Below are positions 50,679 through 60,546 of a DNA stretch of 64,000 nt, one piece after another. The notes below the pieces were generated by a model. That model was not told the origin of the DNA. It ran no database searches and saw nothing but the letters and a program-made list of their open reading frames with translations. Positions within the stretch are counted from its first letter, which is position 1. Each line of letters opens with the position of its first letter. This DNA comes from Paracoccaceae bacterium (GTDB lineage: Bacteria > Pseudomonadota > Alphaproteobacteria > Rhodobacterales > Rhodobacteraceae): NCBI GenBank assembly GCA_018222585.1, contig JAAFAB010000010.1, forward strand, positions 36,856-100,855, written 5' to 3'. The translations under genes were made by a program, and so were the position numbers.

Positions 50679-51743
50679 ATGCCGATCACCCTTGCCTCCC
50701 TGAGCGACCTGCAGACGCTGGACTTCGACGAGATCATCGACGTCCGGGCCCCCTCGGAATATGCCGATGATCACCTGCCGGGGGCGATCTCGCTGCCGGT
50801 GCTGGATGATGCCGAGCGCGCCCGGGTCGGCACGATCTACAAGCAGGTCTCTCCCTTCACCGCCCGCAAGGTCGGCGCGGCCCTGGTCTCGCGCAATGCG
50901 GCGCGGCACCTGGAGGGGCCTCTGGCGGATCGGGACGGCAGCTGGCGGCCGCTGGTCTATTGCTGGCGGGGCGGGCAGAGATCGGGCTCCTTCGCCACGA
51001 TCCTGCGCCAGATCGGCTGGCGGGTGGAGACCATCGACGGCGGCTACAAGGCGTTCCGCGGGCTGGTTGTCGACACGCTTTACGAAAAGCCCTTCCCGGC
51101 GCCGATGGTGCTGCTGGACGGCAATACCGGCTCGGCCAAGACCGAACTGCTGCATCTGATGCGCGCCCGGGGGATGCAGGTGCTGGACCTCGAGGGGCTG
51201 GCCAATCACCGTGGCTCTCTCTTCGGGGCCATGGGGCCGCAGCCGCAACAGCGCGGGTTCGAGACGGCGGTCGCGATGCAGGTCGCGCAGCTCGATCCGA
51301 CCCGGCCCGTGGTGGTCGAGGCCGAAAGTTCCAAGGTGGGCGACTGCCGGGTGCCGCCGGCGCTCTGGACCGCGATGAAGGCGGCGCCGCGCATCGTGCT
51401 GAAGGCTCCGCTGGACCAGCGCGCGGCCTACCTGACCCGCGCCTACGGCGACGTGATCGCCGATGAGACCCGGCTGCATGACACGCTGGACAGCCTGCGC
51501 CCCTACCTCGCCGGCGAGCAGGTCGACGCCTGGCACGCGCAGGCCCGCACCGGGGACTTCACCGCCCTGGCGCGCAGCCTGATGGAAATCCGCTATGACC
51601 CGGGGTATGCGCGCCACCGCGCCCGGATGGACCCCGCGCAGGTGAGCGAGATCGAGGCGCCGAGCCTCGCCGCCGAAGACCTGCCCGACCTGGCCGCCCG
51701 CATCGCGGCGCGCGTCACCGAGCTTTCGACAGGAGAGACCTGA
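50679..51743 (+). CDS. selU: tRNA 2-selenouridine synthase
   Basis: Rhodanese domain FDEIIDVRAPSEYADDHLPGAISLPVL, VYCWRGGQRSGS, P-loop-like LLDGNTGSAKTELL. Confidence 0.93.
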   Translation: MPITLASLSDLQTLDFDEIIDVRAPSEYADDHLPGAISLPVLDDAERARVGTIYKQVSPFTARKVGAALVSRNAARHLEGPLADRDGSWRPLVYCWRGGQRSGSFATILRQIGWRVETIDGGYKAFRGLVVDTLYEKPFPAPMVLLDGNTGSAKTELLHLMRARGMQVLDLEGLANHRGSLFGAMGPQPQQRGFETAVAMQVAQLDPTRPVVVEAESSKVGDCRVPPALWTAMKAAPRIVLKAPLDQRAAYLTRAYGDVIADETRLHDTLDSLRPYLAGEQVDAWHAQARTGDFTALARSLMEIRYDPGYARHRARMDPAQVSEIEAPSLAAEDLPDLAARIAARVTELSTGET

Positions 51744-52798
51744 TGCCCGATACCAAGCGTCCCGCCGAACCCCGCCTGACCTCGCTCAGCCATGGCGGCG
51801 GCTGTGGCTGCAAGATCGCGCCCGGCGTACTCTCGGGCCTGCTGAAGGGGACGAAGGCGCTGCCGGTGCCCGAGGAGCTGCTGGTCGGCATCGGCTCCAG
51901 CGACGATGCGGCGGTGTTCCGGCTGTCCGAGGATCAGGCCATCGTCGCCACCACCGATTTCTTCATGCCCATCGTCGACGATCCCGAGCACTTCGGCCGC
52001 ATCGCGGCGACCAATGCGATCTCGGATGTCTATGCCATGGGCGGCCGGCCCCTGTTCGCGCTGGCCGTCGTGGGGATGCCGGTCAACACGCTCTCGGGCG
52101 AGACCATCGGCAAGATCCTGGAGGGCGGGGCCAAGGCCGCAGCCGAGGCGGGTATCCCGGTCGCGGGCGGGCACACGATCGACTCGGTCGAACCGATCTA
52201 CGGGCTGGTCGCCATCGGCGTGGTCGATCCCCGCCGCATGAAGCAGAACGACACGGCGCAGGACGGTGACGTTCTGGTGCTGGGCAAGCCGCTTGGCGTC
52301 GGCATCTACTCTGCGGCGCTGAAGAAAGAGGCTCTGGCCCCCGCCCTCTATGACCGGATGATCGAGACGATGACCCGGCTCAACACGCCCGGCCCCGAGC
52401 TGGCGGCGCTGGAAGGCGTCCATGGGATCACCGATGTGACGGGCTTCGGCCTGGCCGGGCATACGCTGGAGATGGCGCGGGGCTCGGGCCTGCAGGCCCG
52501 GATCGACTGGGCCTCGGTGCCGATGCTGGACGAGGTGCGCGCCCTGGCCGAGGCCGGCCACATCACCGGCGCCTCGGGGCGCAACTGGGCCAGCTACGGC
52601 GAGGAGATCACGCTCGGCGAGGGCCTTGACGAAATCGACCGGGCGCTGGCCTGCGATCCGCAGACCTCGGGCGGTCTGCTGGTCGCCTGTGCGCCCGAGG
52701 CCGTGGAGGAGGTGCTGGCCATCTTCGCCCGCCATGGATTCGACGCCGCCGCTTCCGTGGGCCGCATGGCCCCCGGCGCCGGTGTCAGCATCGCCTGA
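51743..52798 (+). CDS. selD: Selenide, water dikinase (Cys form)
   Basis: LTSLSHGGGCGCKIAPGVL, DDAAVFRLSEDQAIVATTDFFMPIVDDP, VTGFGLAGH. Confidence 0.96.
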   Translation: MPDTKRPAEPRLTSLSHGGGCGCKIAPGVLSGLLKGTKALPVPEELLVGIGSSDDAAVFRLSEDQAIVATTDFFMPIVDDPEHFGRIAATNAISDVYAMGGRPLFALAVVGMPVNTLSGETIGKILEGGAKAAAEAGIPVAGGHTIDSVEPIYGLVAIGVVDPRRMKQNDTAQDGDVLVLGKPLGVGIYSAALKKEALAPALYDRMIETMTRLNTPGPELAALEGVHGITDVTGFGLAGHTLEMARGSGLQARIDWASVPMLDEVRALAEAGHITGASGRNWASYGEEITLGEGLDEIDRALACDPQTSGGLLVACAPEAVEEVLAIFARHGFDAAASVGRMAPGAGVSIA

Positions 52799-52887
52799 GC
52801 CGTCGGCCGGGCACCAAGGAAAGTCCGCGCAAGCGGCACCCGAGGGGCATGGCGCCCCAGTCGAAACCCGTATCAGAGAGAGGCCCC

Positions 52888-53730
52888 ATGAAACGCCTTG
52901 CCGTCCTCCTGTCGCTGCTGGCAAGCACTGCCAGCGCCGAAACGCTCTATTTCTCGGCCATCCCCGATGATGACGAGACCAAGCTGGTCGAACGCTTCGG
53001 CGCCGTGGCCGACTACCTCTCGGAAGAACTGGGCGTCGACGTCGCCTATGTGCCGGTGAAGAACTACGCCGCCGCCGTGCTGGCCTTCCGCAACGACCAG
53101 ATCCAGCTGGGCTGGTTCGGCGGCCTCTCGGGCGTGCAGGCGCGCGCGCTGGTGCCCGGCTCGACCGCCATTGCGCAGGGCGAGGAAGACCAGAGCTTCG
53201 TCACCTATTTCATCGCCAACGAGGCCACCGGCATCGAGGCTTCGGAGGACTTCCCCGATCTGGCAGGCCGCAGCTTCACCTTCGGCTCGCAGGGCTCGAC
53301 CTCGGGCCGGCTGATGCCGGAGTTCTACATCCGCGAGAAGACCGGCCAGGCGCCGGACGCGCTGTTCTCGGAGGTCGGTTTCTCGGGCGACCATGGCCAG
53401 ACCCTGCGGCTGGTCGCCTCGGGCGCCTACGAGGTCGGCGCGCTGAACTATACCGTCTACGACCAGGCCAAGGCCGATGGCGCGCCCGAGGCCGACCAGG
53501 CCAAGGTGATCTGGCAGACCCCGCCGTACCCCGACTACAACTGGACCATCCGGGGCGACGTGGATGCGCGCTTTGGCGAGGGCTTCACCGCAAGGGTGCA
53601 GGAGGCGCTGCTGTCGCTGACTGATGAGGACCTGCTGGCCTCCTTCCCGCGCGCGGCCTTCGTGCCGGCCGACAACAGCTTCTACCAGCCCATCGAGGAC
53701 ACGGCGCGCCAGCTCGACATCATCGACTGA
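52888..53730 (+). CDS. PhnD-like ABC transporter substrate-binding protein, putative selenium oxyanion transporter
   Basis: SAIPDDDETKLVERFGAVADYLSEELGVDVAYVPVKNYAAAVLAFRNDQIQLGWFGGLSG; adjacent to selU-selD. Confidence 0.82.
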   Translation: MKRLAVLLSLLASTASAETLYFSAIPDDDETKLVERFGAVADYLSEELGVDVAYVPVKNYAAAVLAFRNDQIQLGWFGGLSGVQARALVPGSTAIAQGEEDQSFVTYFIANEATGIEASEDFPDLAGRSFTFGSQGSTSGRLMPEFYIREKTGQAPDALFSEVGFSGDHGQTLRLVASGAYEVGALNYTVYDQAKADGAPEADQAKVIWQTPPYPDYNWTIRGDVDARFGEGFTARVQEALLSLTDEDLLASFPRAAFVPADNSFYQPIEDTARQLDIID

Positions 53731-54389
53731 TGACGCCGCTTGTCGCGCTACGCGGGGAGCGGCTGGGATGGGGCGACAGCGCCGTCCTGGCCGATATCTC
53801 GCTGGAGATCCGGCCCGGAGAGCGCATCGCGCTTCTGGGCCGCAGCGGGGTGGGGAAATCCACCCTGCTAGCGGCGCTCGGCCAGAGGATCACGGGCGCC
53901 CGGGTGGCGCTGGTGCCGCAGGATCACGGGCTGGTCGGGGCGCTGTCGGTCTTTCACAATTGCTGGATGGGGCGGCTGGACGACGCGGGCACGGCGCGCA
54001 ACCTGCGGATCCTGCTGCGCCCCTCGGCAGCCGAGCGGGCCGAGGTCGAGGCCGTGCTGGAGCGGGTCGGTCTGGCGGGCCTCGGGCGGCGCCGGGTGGC
54101 GGAACTTTCCGGCGGGCAACGCCAGCGTGTCGCCCTGGCGCGCGCGCTGCTGCGCGGAGGCGCGGTGGTCCTGGGGGACGAGCCGGTCTCGGCGCTGGAT
54201 CCCGCCCAGGCGGCGGCCCTGCTGGCCGAGCTTTCGGGGCAGTTCGAGACCTCGGTTCTGGCGCTGCATGACCTTGATCTGGCGCTGGAGACGGCGACGC
54301 GGATCATCGGGCTGAGGGCTGGCGGCGTGGTGCTGGACGCGCCGGTGTCAGAGTGCGACCGTGCCCGCCTGATGGAGCTTTACGCATGA
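53730..54389 (+). CDS. PhnC-like ABC transporter ATP-binding protein
   Basis: LLGRSGVGKSTLLAAL Walker [30 protein letters not shown]. Confidence 0.92.
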   Translation: MTPLVALRGERLGWGDSAVLADISLEIRPGERIALLGRSGVGKSTLLAALGQRITGARVALVPQDHGLVGALSVFHNCWMGRLDDAGTARNLRILLRPSAAERAEVEAVLERVGLAGLGRRRVAELSGGQRQRVALARALLRGGAVVLGDEPVSALDPAQAAALLAELSGQFETSVLALHDLDLALETATRIIGLRAGGVVLDAPVSECDRARLMELYA

Positions 54390-55861
54390 GTGCGGGCCGC
54401 CGCATCGCCCTGGGCCTTGTCGCAGCGACCTTGCTGGCGCTCTGGCTGGCTGATCTTTCGGCGCCGCGTCCCGATCCCTGGCTGACGCTGGCCCGGATCG
54501 GGCAGGGGCTGCTCTCGCCCGACCTTTCCGACCCCGCCAGCCTGGCCCATGCGGCGATGCTCACGGTGGCCTTCGCGATCTGCGGTGTGGCGCTCGGCGC
54601 CGTGGCGGGTCTGCTGCTGGCGCCGCTCTACCACCTGCGTGCGGTGCGGCTGCCCTGCATTGCCATCCGTGCATTGCACGAGCTGTTCTGGGCCCTGCTG
54701 CTGATGAACCTCACCGGGCTTTCGCCGCTGACGGGGGTGCTGGCCATCGGGCTGCCCTATGCGGGGATCTTCGCCAAGGTGTTCTCGGAGTATCTGGATG
54801 AGGCCGATGCCCGCTCTGCCGCCGCCCTGCCGCCGGGCACCGGGCGCGTCACCGCGCTGATCTGGCAGCGCTATCCGCAGGTGCTGGGGCAGGTGGCCTC
54901 CTACATGCTTTACCGGCTGGAATGCGGGCTGCGCAGCTCGGCGGTCCTGGGCTTCATCGGCCTGCCGACGCTGGGGTTCCAGCTGGAAACCTACTTCCGC
55001 CAGGCCCAGTACGACCGGGCCGTGGTGGTGCTGGGGGTCTTCTTCCTGCTGATCCTGCCGATCCGTCACTGGGCGCGCTGGCGGCTGATGCCCGGCTACC
55101 TGCTGGCCAGCCTCTGGGCGTTGGCGCGGATCGAGGTGCCGCCCATGGGGGCGGGCGCGCTTGGCCGCTTCCTGGGTGACATCACCCCGGCGCCGATCCG
55201 CACCGGCGCCGAGTGGGGCCCCTGGCTGGACAAGGTCCTGGTGCAACAGGGCTGGCCGGGGGTGGTCGATACGCTGGTGCTGGGACAGCTGGCGCTGGTG
55301 CTGGCCGGCGTGTTGGCGGCGCTGGCCTTCCCGCTGATCGTGCCGCGTGTCGCGGGGCGGATCGGGGCGCAGCTTGGTCACGCCCTGCTGGTGCTCTTCC
55401 GCTCGACACCGGAATACATGCTGGCCTTCCTGCTGCTGCAGATCCTCGGCCCCTCGATGCTGCCCGCCGTGCTGGCGCTGGCGCTGCACAACGGGGCGAT
55501 CATCGCGCATCTGCTGGGCCGCCAGGCCGAAACGCTGCCCCTGCGCGCCGATGCGCCGCGCGGCCTGACCCTCTGGGGATGGGAGCTGCTGCCGCGCCTG
55601 CAGGGCAATTTCCGCGCCCTCTGCCTTTATCGCTGGGAGATCATCCTGCGCGAGAGCGCCATCATGGGGGTGCTGGGTCTCGGTACGTTGGGGTTCTACG
55701 TGCAGAAGAACCTTGAAGAGCTGCGACTGGACCGGGTGGCGGCGCTGCTGGTGGTGACCGTGCTGTTGACGCTGGCCGTGGACAGCCTGTCCCGCGCCCT
55801 GCGCCGGGCACTGCTGCCGCAGGACCGGGTGCGGATCGAGGGCGGGCGGGGGCGCGCCTAG
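54386..55861 (+). CDS. PhnE-like ABC transporter permease with tandem permease domains
   Basis: Two similar EAA-type loops: ECGLRSSAVLGFIGLPTLGFQLE and EIILRESAIMGVLGLGTLGFYVQ. Confidence 0.88.
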   Translation: MSAGRRIALGLVAATLLALWLADLSAPRPDPWLTLARIGQGLLSPDLSDPASLAHAAMLTVAFAICGVALGAVAGLLLAPLYHLRAVRLPCIAIRALHELFWALLLMNLTGLSPLTGVLAIGLPYAGIFAKVFSEYLDEADARSAAALPPGTGRVTALIWQRYPQVLGQVASYMLYRLECGLRSSAVLGFIGLPTLGFQLETYFRQAQYDRAVVVLGVFFLLILPIRHWARWRLMPGYLLASLWALARIEVPPMGAGALGRFLGDITPAPIRTGAEWGPWLDKVLVQQGWPGVVDTLVLGQLALVLAGVLAALAFPLIVPRVAGRIGAQLGHALLVLFRSTPEYMLAFLLLQILGPSMLPAVLALALHNGAIIAHLLGRQAETLPLRADAPRGLTLWGWELLPRLQGNFRALCLYRWEIILRESAIMGVLGLGTLGFYVQKNLEELRLDRVAALLVVTVLLTLAVDSLSRALRRALLPQDRVRIEGGRGRA

Positions 55862-56304
55862 CCGCCGGTGGCCGGGCCCAGCAGGTCCATCAGCCGGGCG
55901 TGCAGGTCCAGCCCCAGGGTCTCGTCGTAGATCAGCCATCCGCAGGCCACGAGGCCGGCCCAGAGCAGGCTGAACAGCGAGCCGACCAGGAAGTATTCCG
56001 CGAAGGTCTTGTCATCGAGCTCCTTGAAACGGCCGACGGTCTTCAGGGCGATCACGGCGGCCATGACGTTCCAGGACTGGGTCAGGATGCCGATGGCGAG
56101 GATCAGCCGCTCCAGCGTGCCGATGACCCGCCCGGCGCGGGCCTTGCCATCCTCTGCGCTGGTGGTCTCGCCCTCCGTCGGGGCCTCCGTGGCGCTCAGC
56201 CCGGTCAGCCGGAACAGCAGCCGGCAGGCGGCATTGCCGCCCCAGCTGAGCAGCACGAGCGCCGCGAGTGTATAAATCATGGCGTGGAGCATGGGCGGCA
56301 TCAT
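55858..56304 (-). CDS. Small multi-TM membrane protein, unknown function
   Basis: 148-aa hydrophobic ORF overlapping the end of the SatD-like gene by 4 nt. Confidence 0.65.
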   Translation of the reverse strand: MMPPMLHAMIYTLAALVLLSWGGNAACRLLFRLTGLSATEAPTEGETTSAEDGKARAGRVIGTLERLILAIGILTQSWNVMAAVIALKTVGRFKELDDKTFAEYFLVGSLFSLLWAGLVACGWLIYDETLGLDLHARLMDLLGPATGG

Positions 56305-56969
56305 GGCACCATTCCCAGTTCGGCGTCGAGGGTGCCGAGCGCCTGTTCCAGCGCCTGCCACTGCATGTCGTAGGCGTCGAAGTGGCCCGAGCTGCGCACC
56401 TTGTAGACACTGTGCACCCCGACGCCGCGCCGCGCCGCCAGCGCCTTCGGCGTCAGCCCCGAGAGCAGGGCCTCGATGTCCTGGCGTTGGCGGTCGGTCC
56501 AGTCGCTCTCGATGGCGGTCATGCCGGCGCCGAGGGCCTCCAGCAGGGTTTCCGTTCCCGCCGCCTCGGGCAGCGAGAAACGGTAGAGGGTGACCGGGGT
56601 CTTCAGCTGCAGTTTTTCGCGGGCGCGGGCCAGTCCGGGGCCCATCATGTTCCAGGCGCGCTCCGGGTTCACCGCCGTCTGCAGCCGCACTGCGCCCAGC
56701 ACGAAGCGGCAGTCGATGCCCTCTGCCTTCAGGCGGAAGCGCAGCGCGCGCAGGATTGGCAGCGCCGAGGAGAGGCTGCGCGTCAGCCCCTGGAACTCAT
56801 CCCCCAGGGTGATGGTCAGCGGCGAGGCCAGCGCCCCGGCATGGGTGGCGTTCTGCGCGTCGATTGCCGTGTTGAAGGCCGCGTGCAGCGCCCGGGCCGA
56901 GAGGGCCCGTTCGCTCTGCACGATGTCGCCCATCAGCACGGCATGGGGGAGGGAAGTGGCATCGGTCAT
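56301..56969 (-). CDS. SatD-family-like protein
   Basis: VLMGDIVQSERALSARALHAAFNTAIDAQN...ITLGDEFQGLTRSLSSAL pattern; C-terminal HTH-like LTPKALAARRGVGVHSVYK. Confidence 0.75.
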   Translation of the reverse strand: MTDATSLPHAVLMGDIVQSERALSARALHAAFNTAIDAQNATHAGALASPLTITLGDEFQGLTRSLSSALPILRALRFRLKAEGIDCRFVLGAVRLQTAVNPERAWNMMGPGLARAREKLQLKTPVTLYRFSLPEAAGTETLLEALGAGMTAIESDWTDRQRQDIEALLSGLTPKALAARRGVGVHSVYKVRSSGHFDAYDMQWQALEQALGTLDAELGMVP

Positions 56970-57081
56970 GTCGGGAGGATGCCATGTAACCATATTCGGG
57001 TCAATTGTGGTTTGTGCCCTTATATGGGTACATCCCTGTTTTGACCCGTTTTCGGGGCAGGCTTGCGACTGCACGTGCGGC

Positions 57082-60000
57082 TCAGTGGAAATCCCGGCTG
57101 GGAAACAGGCGCTTGGCCTGTTCGCGGGGATGGCGCGCCGAGGGCCCCGAGGGGCGGGGGCGCGGCGCGTCGTCGCCCGCTGGATGGGTCACCCCGACCT
57201 GGTCGCTCAGCGGGTGGCCCATGTCGGACAGGCGATGCGACAGGTCCTCGACATGCTCGGCGATCAGGTGGACGACGATGCCCTCCCGCTCGATCCGCCC
57301 CGTGACGCGCAAGAGGCGCCCGCCCATGACGGCGCGGCGGTAACGCTCGTAGAGCTTCGGCCAGACCACCACGTTGCAGGTGCCGCTTTCGTCCTCCAGC
57401 GTGATGAAGATCACGCCGGAGGCGGTGCCGGGCCGCTGCCGGGTGATCACCAGCCCGCAGACCGAGATCCGACCCGGCGCGATGGTCTGAAGCTCCGCGT
57501 GCGGGGTCAGGCCTGGCAGGGCGGGGCGCAGCAGCTCCATGGGATGTGCGCGCAGGGAAAGGCGCAGGGCGACGTAATCCTCGACCACCTCCTCGCCCAG
57601 GTGCATGGGCGGCAGGGTGACGGCGGGCTCGATCCCGCCCTCGCCATCCAGCGCATCGTCGAACAGCGGCAGCGGTTTCGGCGCCCGGATCGCCCGCACC
57701 GCCCAAAGGGCATCTCGCCGGGTCAGGCCCTGGACGGCGAAGGCATCGGCTTCGGCCAGGCGCTCCAGCGCGGCCGGCGCGAGGCCCGCGCGCAGCCAGA
57801 GGCTTTCGGGATCGGGATAGCCATTGCCGCGCGCCGCGACGATCCAGCCCGCGTCCTCTTCGCGGAATCCCTTGATCTGGCGGAAGCCCAGGCGCAGGGC
57901 CAGCGCACCATCAGCGCGCCGTTCCAGCTTGTTGTCCCAGTGCGAGGCATTGACGCAGACCGGGCGCACCTCGATCCCGTGCTCGCGGGCATCGCGCACG
58001 ATCTGGGCGGGGGCGTAGAAGCCCATGGGCTGCGAGTTCAGCAGCGCGCAGGCGAAGACCGCCGGGTGGTGCCGCTTCAGCCAGGACGAGACATAGGTCA
58101 GCATGGCGAAGGCGGCGGCATGGCTTTCGGGGAAACCGTAATCCGCGAACCCCTCGATCTGGCTGAAACAGAGCGCCGCGATCTCGGGGTCGTAGCCGTT
58201 CGACAGCATCCCGTTGATGAACTTGTCGCGGAAGACGCCGATGGTGCCCATGCGGCGGAAGGTCGACAGGGACCGGCGCAGGCGGTCGGCCTCTTCGGGG
58301 GTGAACCCCGCGCCGACAATGGCGATCTGCATCGCCTGTTCCTGGAACAGCGGCACGCCGAGGGTCTTGGCGGTGACCTCGGCCAGGGCGGGGCCGAAGG
58401 GCTCGGGCGCTTCGCGGCCCTGGCGGCGGCGGATGTAGGGCTGGACCATGCCGCCCTGGATCGGGCCGGGGCGGACGATGGCGACCTCGATCACCAGGTC
58501 GTAGAAGGTGCGCGGGCGCATCCGGGGCAGGAAGTTCATCTGCGCCCGGCTTTCCACCTGGAAGACCCCGATGGCATCGGCGCGACAGAGCATGTCGTAG
58601 GTCGGCCCGTCCTCCTGTGGCACGGTCTCCAGCGTCAGGCGCCGCTTCTCGTGCTCCTCGATCAGCTCGAAGCTCTTGCGCAGGCAGGTCAGCATCCCGA
58701 GGCTGAGCACATCCACCTTGAGGATGCCGAGCGCGTCGATATCGTCCTTGTCCCATTCGATCACGGTGCGGTTCTCCATCGCCGCGTTCTCGATCGGGCA
58801 GAGGGCATCCAGCCGTCCCCGTGTGATGACGAAACCGCCGACGTGCTGCGAGAGGTGGCGGGGGAAGCCGACGATCTCGCCGATCAGGCGGATGGTCTGG
58901 GCAAGGCGCCGGTCCTCTGGGTCGAGGCCCAGTTCGCGGATGCGGTCGGGGTCGGCGCCCTTGTCGGACATGCCCCAGATCTGCCCCGCAAGGCTGGCGG
59001 TCACGTCCTGGGACAGCCCCATCACCTTGCCCACCTCGCGGATCGCCGCGCGGGATCGGAAGTGGATCACCGTGGCACAAAGCCCGGCGCGGTCGCGGCC
59101 GTAGCGTTCGTAGATCCACTGGATGACCTCCTCACGGCGCTCATGTTCGAAATCCACGTCGATATCCGGCGGCTCGCCGCGGTGGCGCGAGATGAAACGC
59201 TCGAAGACCATGCCGATCATGTCGGGGCTGACATCGGTGATGCCGAGCGCCCAGCAGAGGATCGAATTGGCCGCCGAGCCGCGCCCCTGGCAGAGGATGC
59301 CGATACTGCGCGCATAATCCACGATATCGTGGACGGTCAGGAAATAGGCCGCGAAACCAAGCTCTTCGACCAGCGCCAGTTCCTTTTCGGCCAGGGCATA
59401 GTAGTGGTCGGGGATGCCATCCGGGCAGCGGCGGCGAAGCCCTGCGCGCACCAGCCGGTCGAGGCGGTCCTGGGCGGGTTCGCCCTGGCTGGCCTCGTCG
59501 GGGTATTCATAGCTGAGGTCCGAGAGGTCGAAGGCGCAGCGGTCGGCGATCTCGAGCGTGCGGCGCAGCGCGGCGGGGTGGCGGCGGAACAGGCGCGCCA
59601 TGTCGGCGGGGCCCTTCAGGCGGCGTTCGGCATTGGGCAGGGCGCGGGTGCCGATTCGGTCGATGGTGCAGCCCTCGCGCAGGCAGGTCAGCACATCGGC
59701 CAACTGCCGCCGCGCGGCCTGGTGCATCAGCACGTCGCCGACCGCCACCATGGGGGCCGAGGCGCGCAGGGCGATCCGGGCGCAGGTGTCGAACCACTGC
59801 TGATCCGAGCCGTCGTAGCGCGGCGCGGCACCGAGGAAGACATGGCCGGGGAAACGGCGCTGGACGGCCTGGACGGGGCGCAGGGAAAGCTCGGGGTCGC
59901 CGGGCAGGGCGATCAGGATCAGCCCCTGGCCCCGGGTCAGCAGGTCATCCATGAAGAGGGTGCATTGCCCCTTTTCGGCGCGCCGCTTGCCCAGCGTCAG

Positions 60001-60546
60001 CAGTTGCGAGAGGCGTTCATAGGCGGCGCGGTCGGTGGGCAGGGCAATCCACTCGACCGGGCAGTCCTGCAGGACCAATCGGCAACCGGTCAGCAGGCGC
60101 GGCAGCGCGGGAGGGCGTGGCAGGGGCAGGTCGCGGCCGCCGTAGCTTTGGCGCGAGGAGGGATCCTGGCGCTGCTGCGAGCGGATCGGCAAGCCCGCCT
60201 CGCCCTCTTCGGTGGCGCGCTTCAGCTCCTTCAGGGCCGAGAAGGCGCGCACCACCCCGGCCAGCGAGTTGCGGTCGGTGATGGCGATGGCCGACAGACC
60301 CAGCTCGGCGGCGCGGGTGACCAGTTCCTCGGGGTGCGAAGCCCCTGTCAGAAAAGTGAAATTCGAGGTGACGCAGAGTTCGGCATAGCCGGCGTCCTGC
60401 GGCTCCGGCGGGGTGACGAGGGGCGGCAGGGCCTGCCCCGATGGCCCACCGTCCCCGGCCCCGAGGGGGGAGAGATGCCGATGCCGCACGATATCCGAGA
60501 GCAGGGCGAAGGGCGGCGGGGTGTCGAGGCCGGACTGAAGGTTCAT
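57082..60546 (-). CDS. dnaE2: Error-prone DNA polymerase DnaE2 / ImuC
   Basis: 1154-aa C-family polymerase, YAELCVTSNFTFLTGASHPEELV PHP start, PPDIDVDFEHERREEVIQWIYERYGR; next to imuB/imuA. Confidence 0.96.
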   Translation of the reverse strand: MNLQSGLDTPPPFALLSDIVRHRHLSPLGAGDGGPSGQALPPLVTPPEPQDAGYAELCVTSNFTFLTGASHPEELVTRAAELGLSAIAITDRNSLAGVVRAFSALKELKRATEEGEAGLPIRSQQRQDPSSRQSYGGRDLPLPRPPALPRLLTGCRLVLQDCPVEWIALPTDRAAYERLSQLLTLGKRRAEKGQCTLFMDDLLTRGQGLILIALPGDPELSLRPVQAVQRRFPGHVFLGAAPRYDGSDQQWFDTCARIALRASAPMVAVGDVLMHQAARRQLADVLTCLREGCTIDRIGTRALPNAERRLKGPADMARLFRRHPAALRRTLEIADRCAFDLSDLSYEYPDEASQGEPAQDRLDRLVRAGLRRRCPDGIPDHYYALAEKELALVEELGFAAYFLTVHDIVDYARSIGILCQGRGSAANSILCWALGITDVSPDMIGMVFERFISRHRGEPPDIDVDFEHERREEVIQWIYERYGRDRAGLCATVIHFRSRAAIREVGKVMGLSQDVTASLAGQIWGMSDKGADPDRIRELGLDPEDRRLAQTIRLIGEIVGFPRHLSQHVGGFVITRGRLDALCPIENAAMENRTVIEWDKDDIDALGILKVDVLSLGMLTCLRKSFELIEEHEKRRLTLETVPQEDGPTYDMLCRADAIGVFQVESRAQMNFLPRMRPRTFYDLVIEVAIVRPGPIQGGMVQPYIRRRQGREAPEPFGPALAEVTAKTLGVPLFQEQAMQIAIVGAGFTPEEADRLRRSLSTFRRMGTIGVFRDKFINGMLSNGYDPEIAALCFSQIEGFADYGFPESHAAAFAMLTYVSSWLKRHHPAVFACALLNSQPMGFYAPAQIVRDAREHGIEVRPVCVNASHWDNKLERRADGALALRLGFRQIKGFREEDAGWIVAARGNGYPDPESLWLRAGLAPAALERLAEADAFAVQGLTRRDALWAVRAIRAPKPLPLFDDALDGEGGIEPAVTLPPMHLGEEVVEDYVALRLSLRAHPMELLRPALPGLTPHAELQTIAPGRISVCGLVITRQRPGTASGVIFITLEDESGTCNVVVWPKLYERYRRAVMGGRLLRVTGRIEREGIVVHLIAEHVEDLSHRLSDMGHPLSDQVGVTHPAGDDAPRPRPSGPSARHPREQAKRLFPSRDFH

